Shown: piece after piece, positions 56,392 through 64,000 of the stretch | Layout of the letters: the number at the start of each line of letters is the position of its first letter | Numbering within the stretch: position 1 is the first letter of the stretch | Assembly (NCBI GenBank): GCA_900545535.1 | Contig: UQZN01000011.1 | Span: forward strand, 1-64,000 | Origin: an uncultured Phascolarctobacterium sp. | Lineage (GTDB): Bacteria; Bacillota; Negativicutes; Acidaminococcales; Acidaminococcaceae | Length of the DNA: 64,000 nucleotides | Direction: 5' to 3' | The notes under the pieces: generated by a model | What the model saw: only the letters and a program-made list of their open reading frames with translations | Told to the model about the DNA's origin: nothing | Database searches by the model: none | Position numbers and translations under genes: made by a program

Positions 56392-56407
56392 CTGACTGAC
56401 CAGTCAG
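56392..56407 (+). promoter_or_regulatory. TetR-type operator at the MATE transcription start
   Basis: CTGACTG-AC-CAGTCAG, 7-bp arms with a 2-base centre, immediately after the -10 element. The TGACTGxxCAGTCA core is common among TetR/AcrR operators. A bound repressor would block the promoter. No regulator gene is adjacent. Confidence 0.6.
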
Positions 56408-56431
56408 CAAACTGTTGGGTGGTGTTTTTTT

Positions 56432-57790
56432 ATGGTAAGAAATATGACAGAGGGAGACCCGCTGAAGCTGATCCTGCCTTTTATGGTACCGCTTCTGATC
56501 GGGAACGTCTTTCAGCAATTATATAATATCGCGGATATCATCATCGTAGGGCGTACGATCGGTGTCAACGCCCTGGCGGCAGTTGGCGCTACAGCGCCGC
56601 TGTTCATGATGCTGGTAGTGCTGACGATGGGCTTGTCAAACGGCTTTACGGTAGTCACAGGGCAGCGTTATGGCGCCGGGGATCTTGACGGCGTAAGGCG
56701 CAGCGTGGCGATGAGTACGACGCTGAGCCTGTTTTTTGTGCTGCTGCTGATGCTGGTCGCGACCTTTGCGCTCGACCCGGCGTTAGCGGCGATGAACGTC
56801 CCGGAAGAGCTGTTTGCCGATGCGAAAAGCTATGTTCTGATCATCAGCCACGGCATTATCGCGATGATGGGCTATAATCTTCTGGCGGGTATCCTACGTT
56901 CTCTGGGCGACAGTAAAACGCCGTTATATTTTTTGATCATCGCGACGATCCTGAATATTTTTCTGGCGCTGCTGTTTATTATCCAGTTTGGCTGGGGTGT
57001 GCCCGGCTCGGCTGTGGCGCTGGTCATTGCGCAGGGTTTTTCGGCGCTGCTGTGCATTGTTTATATTGCCAAAAGATTTCCTCTTCTGCGGCTGCGAAAA
57101 CAGGACTGGCGCCTGGATTGGGATTTTGCCTGGGAACATCTGCGCATGGGCCTGCCGATGGCAGTGCAGTTTTCCGTTTTGGGTTTGGGAATGATTTTTA
57201 TTCAGGCCGTTTGTAATAAATTCGGGCCGGCTACGATAGCGGCTTTTACCTCGGCGATGCGGATCGAGCAGCTGGCGCTGCAGCCAATGATTTCTTTTGG
57301 CTTGTCCATGGCGGTTTTCAGCGCGCAGAATTTTGGGGCGCACCGTTTCGACAGGATTCGCGAGGGCGTCAAAAAATGTTCGCTGCTGGCTCTGTGTTTC
57401 AGTTTGTTTGCAGCAATCATCATGTATTTCTTTGGCCGTGAAATGATCAGTATTTTTATCAGTGAAGCCAATGAGCAGGTTTTAGCACAGGCGCAGCAGT
57501 ATCTGCACTTAAGTGTTCCGTTTTACTTTTTTCTCAGCCAGATCTTTATCTACCGTAATGCCGTACAGGGTATGGGCATTGCGATGATACCGATGTTCAG
57601 CGGGATCGTAGAGCTGATCCTGCGTACTTCGGCAGCAGTCTATCTGACGGAATATTTTGGTTACAGCGGTATTTGTTATGCCAGTCCGATTGCCTGGCTC
57701 GGTTCATCGTTGTTCCTGTTCGCCAGCTACCATTATTTCATCAGGCTGCTGGAAAATTCTTATGAGCGGCATATCAGTGCCAAAAACTAA
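56432..57790 (+). CDS. MATE-family multidrug/cation antiporter
   Basis: A 452-residue membrane protein with about 12 helices, two homologous halves (IMPFMVPLLIGNVFQQLYNI-like start, written here as LPFMVPLLIGNVFQQLYNIA, and GLPMAVQFSVLGLGMIFIQA at mid-point). DinF/NorM-like. It exports drugs or metabolites using a sodium or proton gradient. Its promoter carries a palindromic operator, suggesting induction by a substrate. Confidence 0.94.
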   Translation: MVRNMTEGDPLKLILPFMVPLLIGNVFQQLYNIADIIIVGRTIGVNALAAVGATAPLFMMLVVLTMGLSNGFTVVTGQRYGAGDLDGVRRSVAMSTTLSLFFVLLLMLVATFALDPALAAMNVPEELFADAKSYVLIISHGIIAMMGYNLLAGILRSLGDSKTPLYFLIIATILNIFLALLFIIQFGWGVPGSAVALVIAQGFSALLCIVYIAKRFPLLRLRKQDWRLDWDFAWEHLRMGLPMAVQFSVLGLGMIFIQAVCNKFGPATIAAFTSAMRIEQLALQPMISFGLSMAVFSAQNFGAHRFDRIREGVKKCSLLALCFSLFAAIIMYFFGREMISIFISEANEQVLAQAQQYLHLSVPFYFFLSQIFIYRNAVQGMGIAMIPMFSGIVELILRTSAAVYLTEYFGYSGICYASPIAWLGSSLFLFASYHYFIRLLENSYERHISAKN

Positions 57791-57808
57791 AAAGAAAACT
57801 CCCGAAAT

Positions 57809-57839
57809 AAAAAACTCCCGGAAAACCGGGAGTTTTTTT
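57809..57839. terminator. Terminator of the MATE gene
   Basis: AAAACTCCCGG / CCGGGAGTTTT stem with AAAA loop and T tail. A partial copy of the left arm (AAAACTCCCG) lies 16 bases upstream. Also placed to serve the leftward tautomerase gene. Confidence 0.88.
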
Positions 57840-57846
57840 ATCAGGT

Positions 57847-58053
57847 TCAGCTGTTTTTGCGGCGGATCTCGGTAACGGGGATGCCTCCGATGCCCCAGTT
57901 GTCGGTGTCAACTTCGTCGATCACGACAACGGTAGTCTTTTTGTTTTTACCAAGCACGTCATGCAGCAGATTGGTGGCGCCTTCGATCAGGGCTTGCTTT
58001 TGCTCCGGGGTAACATTGCCTTCACGGGTAATTTTAATATTAACGTAGGGCAT
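57847..58053 (-). CDS. 4-oxalocrotonate tautomerase family protein
   Basis: A 68-residue tautomerase. After removal of Met1 the catalytic Pro is N-terminal (MPYVNIKITREG), and ATTGATGAVD-like VVVIDEVDTDNWGIGG follows as in the family. ATG at 58053 is chosen because AAAGGAGG precedes it and the catalytic proline must follow Met; upstream in-frame codons are non-coding. It isomerises small enol/keto acids; substrate unknown. Confidence 0.92.
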   Translation of the reverse strand: MPYVNIKITREGNVTPEQKQALIEGATNLLHDVLGKNKKTTVVVIDEVDTDNWGIGGIPVTEIRRKNS

Positions 58054-58129
58054 AAAAGAGACCTCCTTTTTTCTTTTAGTATAGCATGAAAGAATGACGG
58101 GCAACAAGAAATTTAACAGACGGTATGAT

Positions 58130-58160
58130 AAAGCTGTCAGCAGGTTTGAACAACAGCTTT
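58130..58160. other. Hairpin in the gap before the pan leader
   Basis: AAAGCTGT (58130-58137) pairs with ACAGCTTT (58153-58160). No T-run on the plus side beyond TTA. Function unknown; otherwise 58054-58221 shows nothing. Confidence 0.3.
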
Positions 58161-58221
58161 TACAAAATAAGGCAGCCAGGCGGGCAGGAAAAGTTTTTTT
58201 GTAAAGTGCGGTAAAAAACGC

Positions 58222-58251
58222 TTGTCAAGGCCAGAGTGCCTGTGCTATTAT
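58222..58251 (+). promoter_or_regulatory. Promoter of the pantothenate operon
   Basis: -35 TTGTCA (58222-58227), 18-base spacer, -10 TATTAT (58246-58251). The start would be near 58258, leaving a leader of about 215 bases before the first gene. Confidence 0.6.
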
Positions 58252-58257
58252 AGCGGT

Positions 58258-58424
58258 GACCAGAAACGGCCGGGCAGTATCATCAGGAGCTGTACCATAA
58301 GCCGCAGGTCTTATAATTAAAAATCAGTCATCAATCGCTTGGATCAGCAATGACCGGGACGAGACGCAATAGCAAGGCCTTTTTGTAAGCATTTTTGCGC
58401 ACTCCCGGAGGGGAGTGCGTTTTT
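58258..58424 (+). ncRNA. Structured 5' leader of the pantothenate operon, candidate riboswitch or pan-type RNA
   Basis: From the predicted start the RNA can form an outer GACC/GGTC stem with inner CGGC/GCCG pairs (about 58258-58315), a GTCAT/ATGAC hairpin (about 58327-58353), and then the terminator at 58398-58424, with about 48 bases left before the first coding sequence. A long, foldable leader ending in a terminator ahead of biosynthetic genes is the layout of a transcription-attenuating riboswitch. The known pan RNA motif precedes pantothenate genes in Firmicutes; I cannot confirm its consensus here. Confidence 0.5.
58398..58424 (+). terminator. Terminator in the leader of the pantothenate operon
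   Basis: A 9-bp GC-rich stem CGCACTCCC / GGGAGTGCG with a GGAG loop, followed by T5. It lies 49 bases before the ATG of the first gene, so it acts as an attenuator. Confidence 0.88.
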
Positions 58425-58472
58425 ATTTTACAGACCTTGGTTATGCTCTCAAGCGAAGAAAGGAAGGAAACA

Positions 58473-59345
58473 ATGAAAATTGGCATCATTGGGCTGGGGA
58501 AGGTCGGCAGTGCTTTTTTGGAAGCCTGCGAAACAGTGGCAGCTTTGCAGGTCGTCAGTGTTAAAGCCGGACGTTCCCCTGAAAGTGCTGCAAGGTTATG
58601 CGGCAAAGACGGACTGCTGGTAACTGACGATAATGCCGGGGTGCTGTCAGCTGCTGACGTAGTGCTGCTGACCGTTCCCGATGGGCAGATCGCCGCTGTT
58701 GCCGCAGATCTGGCCGCCGCTGTTGTTGCGGTAGGGCTGCAGGAAAAGGTGTCCCGGAAGGTATGCCTGCATTGCAGCGGCTCCCTGGGACTGGAACCTT
58801 TGGCGGCGCTGTCGGTTTTGGGCATCCACTGCGGCAGTCTGCATCCTTTGCAGAGTTTTGCCGGCGGCAGGGCAGTTTTCCAGGGGATCGGCATGGCTGT
58901 CGATGGGGACGAGGCAGCGCAGCAGGCCGCCTGCTTCCTGGCGTCAGTGCTGCAGGCCCATCCGTTCAGTGTGCCTGCGTCAGAGCGCTGTGCTTATCAT
59001 GCGGCTGCCTGTTTTTGTTCCAACTATCTGGTAACGTTAACGGCGATAGCCCAGCAGCTGCTGGCACGGTGGACTCCCGATCAGGCAACGGCACTGCAGG
59101 TCTTGCTGCCGCTGCTGGACGGGACGGTGAAAAACCTGCACCAAAGGCAGCTGGCGCGCGCAGCCCTGACCGGACCGATCGCCCGCGGTGATGCCGGCAC
59201 TGTGGCAGGGCATTTGCAGGTCTTGCCGGAGGAGCTGCAGTCAGTTTATCGTGAACTGGCGCTGCAGACTGTAGTCCTGGCCGAAGCCAACGGCAGTATT
59301 GACCAGGCCGCGGCTGCAAAGATGCAGGGACTTTTGAGAGGCTAA
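58473..59345 (+). CDS. Rossmann-fold DUF2520 reductase, probable ketopantoate reductase (PanG-like)
   Basis: A protein of about 290 residues. An NAD(P)-binding Rossmann domain opens with IGIIGLGKVGSAFLEAC, then VLLTVPDGQIAAVAADLA and LHCSGSLGLEPL; the C-terminal half is the DUF2520 helical domain (CAYHAAACFCSNYLVTLTAI). No PanE homologue occurs in this operon, and DUF2520 proteins often sit with panB and panC, so I infer it fills the ketopantoate reductase step. ATG at 58473 follows GGAAGG. The gene lies 20 bases before panB. Confidence 0.85.
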   Translation: MKIGIIGLGKVGSAFLEACETVAALQVVSVKAGRSPESAARLCGKDGLLVTDDNAGVLSAADVVLLTVPDGQIAAVAADLAAAVVAVGLQEKVSRKVCLHCSGSLGLEPLAALSVLGIHCGSLHPLQSFAGGRAVFQGIGMAVDGDEAAQQAACFLASVLQAHPFSVPASERCAYHAAACFCSNYLVTLTAIAQQLLARWTPDQATALQVLLPLLDGTVKNLHQRQLARAALTGPIARGDAGTVAGHLQVLPEELQSVYRELALQTVVLAEANGSIDQAAAAKMQGLLRG

Positions 59346-59365
59346 CAGTAAAGGAGTAAAGCAAA

Positions 59366-60205
59366 ATGAATAAAAAACAAGTTACGACTTCGACGATCAA
59401 AGACATGAAACAGCAGGGTGAGCCGATCACGATGGTGACGGCGTATGATTATGCCATGGCACGTAATGTCAACGAAGCCGGGATCGACATGATCCTGATC
59501 GGCGATTCGCTGGGTAATGTGATGCTGGGCTATAATTCGACGGTGCCGGTGACGATGGAAGAGATGATCCATCATACCAAAGCAGTGATGCGTGCCAACG
59601 GCGCGGCTATGGTGGTGGCCGATATGCCTTTTATGAGCTATCAGGCCAGCCTTGCCGACGGGATGTATAATGCAGCGCGGTTATTGAAGGAAGGCGGCTG
59701 TGCCGCTGTTAAGCTGGAAGGCGGCAGTGAGATCTGCGAGCTTGTGGCTAAACTGGTCACGGCAGGTATCCCGGTCGTGGGGCATATCGGCCTCACGCCG
59801 CAATCAGTCAACCAGATGGGCGGCTTTAAGGTGCAGGGCAAGGACGTGGCGGCGGCACAGAAATTGCTGGACGACGCTAAAGCGCTGGAGGCGGCTGGAG
59901 CCTTTGCCATTGTAATGGAATGCGTGCCGGCAGCTTTGGCTGCCAAAGTAACAGCCGAACTGAAAACAGCGGCAACGATCGGTATCGGCGCCGGCTGCGG
60001 TTGCGACGGGCAAGTCCTGGTCTGCAATGATCTGCTGGGCTTTTCCGATGGCTTCTGCCCTAAATTTGCGAAAAAGTACGCCGATCTGCACGGCGCTATC
60101 GTCGGCGCGGTCCAGGAATATATCCGGGAAGTCAAAGAGCGCAGTTTCCCGGCGCCGGAACATACTTTTAAAATAGATGACGAAGTTTTGGAAAAGTTAT
60201 ATTAA
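59366..60205 (+). CDS. panB: Ketopantoate hydroxymethyltransferase
   Basis: A 279-residue PanB: MVTAYDYAMARNVNEAG, GDSLGNVMLGYNSTVPVTM (metal and substrate site), VADMPFMSY, and VKLEGGSEI, with C-terminal GCDGQVLVCNDLLG. It adds a hydroxymethyl group to 2-ketoisovalerate in pantothenate synthesis. It is 15 bases before panC. Confidence 0.97.
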   Translation: MNKKQVTTSTIKDMKQQGEPITMVTAYDYAMARNVNEAGIDMILIGDSLGNVMLGYNSTVPVTMEEMIHHTKAVMRANGAAMVVADMPFMSYQASLADGMYNAARLLKEGGCAAVKLEGGSEICELVAKLVTAGIPVVGHIGLTPQSVNQMGGFKVQGKDVAAAQKLLDDAKALEAAGAFAIVMECVPAALAAKVTAELKTAATIGIGAGCGCDGQVLVCNDLLGFSDGFCPKFAKKYADLHGAIVGAVQEYIREVKERSFPAPEHTFKIDDEVLEKLY

Positions 60206-60220
60206 GAGGGAGCCTGAATA

Positions 60221-61075
60221 ATGAAACTTTGTAAAACAGTGGCAGAATTACGTACAGAAGTAGCTTTAGCAAAGGTGGCGGGCCGCAGTATCGGGCTGGT
60301 GCCGACTATGGGGGCGCTGCATGAAGGGCATGGCTCTCTGATCGCTGCCGCACGGAAAGAAAATGAGCTTGTTATCGTCAGCGTCTTTGTCAATCCGACC
60401 CAATTCGGGCCGGGCGAAGATCTGGACGCCTATCCGCGGACTTTGGAAGCCGACTGTCTGCTGGCAGAGCAAATGGGCGCCGATATAGTTTTTGCGCCGA
60501 CGCCGAAGGAAATGTATCCCAGCGAGGATATGACCTGGGTCGAAGTGACAGGCGACATTACCAAAGTCCTGTGCGGCCGCAGCCGGCCGATCCATTTTCG
60601 CGGCGTCACGACTGTCGTCAGCAAGCTGTTCAATCTGGCGCAGCCGGACCGGGCCTATTTTGGTCAGAAGGACGCACAGCAGGTGCAGGTCATCAAACGC
60701 ATGGTCAAGGATCTGTTCTTTAACGTACAGCTGCGGATCATGCCGATCGTCCGTGAAGCCGACGGTCTGGCGAAAAGCTCGCGCAATACCTATCTGAGCC
60801 CGGAAGAACGTCAGGCCGGACTGGTACTTTCAAGAAGCCTGTGTCAGGCCGAAGCACTGTTTCAGCAGGGTGAGCGCAATGGTGCTGAGTTGGTGGAAGT
60901 TGTCAGAGAAATGATCGCAGCGGAGCCGCTGAGCGAGATCGATTATGTGGAGATCTATGAATTGCCTGATCTGACGCCTCTGGCCGGCAAGATTACCGGC
61001 CCGTGCCTGCTGGCGGTAGCAGTACGTTTTGGTACTACGCGGCTGATAGATAATATTATTTTGGAGGGTGCATAA
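60221..61075 (+). CDS. panC: Pantothenate synthetase
   Basis: A 284-residue PanC. The nucleotide-binding start GLVPTMGALHEGHGSLI contains the HxGH motif; VFVNPTQFGPGEDLDAYPRT, then AYFGQKDAQQVQVIKRMVKD and KSSRNTYLSPEER follow. It joins pantoate and beta-alanine using ATP. It ends one base before panD. Confidence 0.97.
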   Translation: MKLCKTVAELRTEVALAKVAGRSIGLVPTMGALHEGHGSLIAAARKENELVIVSVFVNPTQFGPGEDLDAYPRTLEADCLLAEQMGADIVFAPTPKEMYPSEDMTWVEVTGDITKVLCGRSRPIHFRGVTTVVSKLFNLAQPDRAYFGQKDAQQVQVIKRMVKDLFFNVQLRIMPIVREADGLAKSSRNTYLSPEERQAGLVLSRSLCQAEALFQQGERNGAELVEVVREMIAAEPLSEIDYVEIYELPDLTPLAGKITGPCLLAVAVRFGTTRLIDNIILEGA

Positions 61076-61459
61076 ATGCTTTTGAATATGTTTCATGGAA
61101 AGATCCATCGTGCGACGGTGACTGAGGCCTGTCTTGAATATATGGGCAGTATCACCATTGATTCCGAACTGCTGGAGCTTTCGGGGATTCTGCCGGGCGA
61201 GCGGGTGCAGATCGTCGATAACAATAACGGCAACCGTCTGGAGACCTATGTCATTGCCGGCGAACGCGGCAGCGGCGTGATCTGCCTGAACGGCGCGGCG
61301 GCACGCAAGGTAGTTGTAGGCGATACGGTGATCATTATCGGCTATGCCCTGATGACGCCGGAGGAAGCGCAGACCTTTGAACCGAAGGTCGTGATGGTAG
61401 ATGAAAAGAACCGGCCCGTCAATGTGCGGGGAACTGAACTGGAACGGGAAATAGGTTAA
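61076..61459 (+). CDS. panD: Aspartate 1-decarboxylase
   Basis: A 127-residue PanD proenzyme. The self-cleavage site is Gly-Ser within EYMGSITID (Gly24-Ser25), which forms the pyruvoyl group. It makes beta-alanine for PanC. It starts immediately after panC; the operon ends here. Confidence 0.97.
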   Translation: MLLNMFHGKIHRATVTEACLEYMGSITIDSELLELSGILPGERVQIVDNNNGNRLETYVIAGERGSGVICLNGAAARKVVVGDTVIIIGYALMTPEEAQTFEPKVVMVDEKNRPVNVRGTELEREIG

Positions 61460-61497
61460 AAAATACCTCCGTAAGCAACTGCTTGCGGAGGTATTTT
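61460..61497. terminator. Bidirectional terminator between panD and sbcC
   Basis: ATACCTCCGTAAGC (61463-61476) pairs with GCTTGCGGAGGTAT (61481-61494), one G-U pair, flanked by A- and T-runs. Confidence 0.88.
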
Positions 61498-61503
61498 ACT
61501 TTA

Positions 61504-63828
61504 TTAAACGTGAAAAACAGCTTTGCTGCCCCGCTGTCCGGGAATGACCTCCAGACGGGCGGTGATGCGTTCGCGCAGCTCGCTGACATGGGAGATGATG
61601 CCGACCAGGCGGCCGCCTTTCTGCAGGTCGGTCAGGGTGCGGATCGCCATATCCAGCGCTTCGGAGTCCAGTGTGCCAAAGCCTTCGTCGACGAGGATAG
61701 TATCAAGGCGGATACCGCCCGCATAAGCCTGGACAACGTCGGAAAGTCCCAGGGCCAGCGAAAGCGAAGCCAGAAAAAGCTCGCCGCCGCTCAGGGTTTT
61801 AACGGGACGGGCCACACCGGTAAAGCTGTCGGTGACTTCGATATTCAGACCGTTTTCCCGGCGGGCGTCCAGCACGTCGCCGGTACGTGATAAACTGTAG
61901 CGGCCGCGGCTCATCGAAGTCAAACGCAGATTGGCTGCCTGTAAGACGTCATCCAGGATCGCCTGCAGAACAAAGGCGGAAAAAGTGAGCCGGGAAGGGT
62001 TGTTGCCTCTTGCTGTTTCAGCTAGTGAGGCGGCAGTCTGATAAGCCTCCTGCAAAGCGCCCATTTGTTTTTCCAGTTCCTGCAGCCGCAGCTGCGCTGT
62101 TTGCAGATCAGTCAGTTCTTTGGCGGTTACCGCAGTCTGTGCTGTCAGCTGCCGGTAGAGTGCGTCGGCCTGTTGTTCGGCGTCCTGGCAGGCAGTGAGT
62201 TCGGGCGCGGTTTTGCCGTCGATGGCATTTTGAGCACGCTGCAGGCGGTCTGTTGCCGCCGCCAGATTTTGTTCGTAGGCGGCTATGGTCTGCTGCAGCT
62301 GCTGTCGCCTGGCTTCCGTACGCATCGCGGCGAGAAAGGCGGCCTGCGAGTCAAAGTCCGAAGCTTCCAGACGTTCTTTAAAATGCTGACGCAGGGCGCT
62401 GAATTCCTGCATGGCAGCTTCAGCAGCAGTTTGAGTGGACTTCTGGGTGGCTTCGCAGCCTGCCAGTTGCAGCTGCGTCTGCTGGTATTGCTGCTGCAGC
62501 TGTTGTAAGGCTCTGGTTTGGTTACTGATTATTTGCGTCTGCCGCTGCAGATCGGCTCTTTGGGCGGCGGATACTGTGGCCGGATGCGGATGCTGCAGAG
62601 AGCCGCAGACAGGGCAGGGTTCATTATTGGCAAGCGCCGCGGCCAGACGTTCTAATTCGGCAGTGACGCCGGATAATTTGGCGGCCTCGCTGTGGAGCTG
62701 CAGGATGCGCTGATTTAAAAGCTCAAGGGCCTTGTTCAGATCAGCTGTAGTAGTGACAGCCTGACCGTCAAGCTGCCGCAGTTGTTCTGACAGCTGCCGG
62801 TGCAGCTCCTGTAAGTCATTTTTTGTGTTCAGAGTTGCCTGCAGTGCGTTCTGGGCCGCTGTCTGGCATTCCTGATTATGTTTATGGGCCCGCAGGGTAG
62901 AGTTGTAGATCTCTTCTAAAAGTGCCGCTTTTTCAGCCTGGGCTGCCTCGGTTTTTATGGCCGCAACAGCACTGCGCTGTTCTGTCAGAGTCAGCAGTGC
63001 TGCTTGTGCCGCCGCTGCTTCAGTAAAGGCATTATGCAGCTGCTGGGCCTGCTGTAATTGCAGTTTGGCAGCGGTCAGACGTGCGGCAGCCGTCTGTAAT
63101 GCTGCCGTTTCTTCTTTTTGCCGCTGCAGAAGCAGCTGGATGCTGGCGTCAAGCTGCTCACGGTCTGCGCATTCAGTGCTGTCCAGGATAAACTGCCGCT
63201 GCTGTTTAAGGGTTTGATAATTATTGTCAATGCTACTGCTGCGTTCGGCCAGCAGTGTTTCGATGCGCCGGTACAGCTCTGTTTTAAAAATAGTTTCTAA
63301 AATAGCTTTGCGGTCTTTCGATTCGGCGATCAGAAACCGCCGGAATTCGCCCTGCGGCAGTAAAACGATCTGACGAAACTGCTCGGCTTTAAAACCGATG
63401 ATCTCAGTAACCTTTTTTGTCACTTCATCGCTTTTGGCTGCCAGCGGGTCCTTGCTGCCGTCGCTGAGAAGTTTAAAAAGTGCGGCTGCTGCGGGAACTT
63501 TGCGCGTTCCCTCGCCCCGTTGTTTTTTCAATTCCTGTTCAGGGGCGCGCAGGACCTGATAAATATGTTCTCCGCTTTTAAAGGTAAATTCTACTTCGGT
63601 TTTCTGTTCGGCCGGCGCGTAATCGCTGCGCAGGCTTTTACTTTCACGCAGATCACCGCTGGCGCTGCCGTACAGCGCGAAACTGATCGCATCCAGGATC
63701 GTTGTTTTGCCGGAACCGGTAGGTCCGTGGATCAGAAAAAAGTTTTTATCGCCTAAAAGCGTGAAGTCGATAGTCTGCTCATCGGCATAAGCGCCAAAGG
63801 CACGCATTGTAAGCTGTAATGGTTTCAT
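61504..63828 (-). CDS. sbcC: Exonuclease SbcCD subunit C, short form
   Basis: A 774-residue SMC-like ATPase: Walker A GPTGSGKTTILDAISF at about residues 34-49, long coiled coils around the zinc hook CPVCGSLQHPHPA near residue 400, and the C-terminal signature LSGGELFLASLSLALG with Walker B DTILVDEGFGTLD. With SbcD it cuts DNA hairpins and ends. It is clearly shorter than the roughly 1000-1050 residues of many SbcC proteins because the coiled coils are shorter. It starts 2 bases after sbcD. Confidence 0.94.
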   Translation of the reverse strand: MKPLQLTMRAFGAYADEQTIDFTLLGDKNFFLIHGPTGSGKTTILDAISFALYGSASGDLRESKSLRSDYAPAEQKTEVEFTFKSGEHIYQVLRAPEQELKKQRGEGTRKVPAAAALFKLLSDGSKDPLAAKSDEVTKKVTEIIGFKAEQFRQIVLLPQGEFRRFLIAESKDRKAILETIFKTELYRRIETLLAERSSSIDNNYQTLKQQRQFILDSTECADREQLDASIQLLLQRQKEETAALQTAAARLTAAKLQLQQAQQLHNAFTEAAAAQAALLTLTEQRSAVAAIKTEAAQAEKAALLEEIYNSTLRAHKHNQECQTAAQNALQATLNTKNDLQELHRQLSEQLRQLDGQAVTTTADLNKALELLNQRILQLHSEAAKLSGVTAELERLAAALANNEPCPVCGSLQHPHPATVSAAQRADLQRQTQIISNQTRALQQLQQQYQQTQLQLAGCEATQKSTQTAAEAAMQEFSALRQHFKERLEASDFDSQAAFLAAMRTEARRQQLQQTIAAYEQNLAAATDRLQRAQNAIDGKTAPELTACQDAEQQADALYRQLTAQTAVTAKELTDLQTAQLRLQELEKQMGALQEAYQTAASLAETARGNNPSRLTFSAFVLQAILDDVLQAANLRLTSMSRGRYSLSRTGDVLDARRENGLNIEVTDSFTGVARPVKTLSGGELFLASLSLALGLSDVVQAYAGGIRLDTILVDEGFGTLDSEALDMAIRTLTDLQKGGRLVGIISHVSELRERITARLEVIPGQRGSKAVFHV

Positions 63829-63830
63829 AG

Positions 63831-64000
63831 TCAGGCCTGCCTTTCTGCCTGAACGTCACTGTTGATAACGTCCGATAAAAGGGACTTTTCGGCGGCGTTC
63901 AAAGGCCGGTCGTTGACCTGAGTGAAGAAGGCTTCAAACAGTTCGGCGGTGCCAAGCTTTTTATGGCTGACTGCGGCGGCAGACGTATCAGTACCGGCGT
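63831..64000 (-). CDS. sbcD: Exonuclease SbcCD subunit D, C-terminal end only
   Basis: The last 56 codons and stop (TGA at 63831-63833) of a frame that continues beyond the right edge. The residues (SHKKLGTAELFEAFFTQVND, then AAEKSLLSDVI) match the C-terminus of SbcD nucleases, and the gene precedes sbcC with 2 bases between, the normal order. Confidence 0.85.
   Translation of the reverse strand, partial: AGTDTSAAAVSHKKLGTAELFEAFFTQVNDRPLNAAEKSLLSDVINSDVQAERQA

Noticed and set aside
58258..58397. A tRNA or 6S RNA in the pan leader
   Set aside because: No cloverleaf or TPsiC-like GTTCGAATC element was found, and the length and layout fit a leader with an attenuator better than a 6S RNA.
1..64000. 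Insertion sequences, prophage, CRISPR arrays and integrase sites
   Set aside because: No transposase, integrase or recombinase gene and no regularly spaced repeats were recognised anywhere in the window.

Overview
The window is the replication-origin region of a low-to-mid-GC Firmicute with an outer membrane. I infer the class Negativicutes, and an Acidaminococcaceae-like genus such as Phascolarctobacterium would fit. The evidence is a Gram-positive-type origin block (dnaA, dnaN, yaaA, recF, a DUF721/DciA-like gene, remB, gyrB, gyrA on one side; rpmH, rnpA, yidD, yidC, jag, mnmE, mnmG, rsmG, noc, parA, parB on the other) together with genes for an outer-membrane lifestyle: a phosphoethanolamine transferase, a PAP2 phosphatase and an HlyD-type ABC exporter. 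The species assignment is inference.

Layout. Positions 1-110 hold a strong leftward promoter and leader of what is probably an rRNA operon beyond the left edge. Positions 359-5553 carry a three-gene redox operon (GlpA-like, FAD oxidoreductase, DUF1667), a PAP2 phosphatase and a NagZ-like lipoprotein, all leftward. Positions 6312-17926 form the long leftward dnaA-to-gyrA operon, with an extra small gene, thiN and a TSUP permease lodged between gyrB and gyrA. oriC lies at about 16.3-16.5 kb between dnaA and dnaN, and genes mostly point away from it. The rightward rpmH-to-noc operon runs 18288-25521.

Between noc and parA sits an accessory insert of about 7.8 kb (25522-33331): three AT-rich small genes, an FMN 2-hydroxyacid oxidase, several GNAT acetyltransferases (one broken by an amber codon), a VOC protein, an ACT protein and a divergent MerR/AhpD-like pair. 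parAB follows with four perfect parS sites (28058, 31143, 33160, 34622), two of which form the stems of transcription terminators.

The right half holds a phosphoethanolamine transferase whose predicted promoter spacer contains a run of ten G; a complete branched-chain amino acid ABC transporter with two substrate-binding lipoproteins, plus an AcuB-like CBS/ACT gene; a CecR-YbhGFSR-like exporter; two tiny membrane ORFs; mscS; ychF; a MATE exporter with a palindromic operator; and a pantothenate operon (DUF2520 reductase, panB, panC, panD) behind a long leader ending in a terminator. The right edge holds sbcC and the end of sbcD.

The strongest points for follow-up are the poly-G promoter of the lipid-A-type transferase, the dual parS/terminator palindromes, DnaA boxes in front of parA, a short terminated transcript ahead of an acetyltransferase gene, the attenuated pan leader, and an isoleucine at the classic quinolone-resistance position of GyrA. 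No insertion sequences, CRISPR arrays or tRNA genes were recognised.
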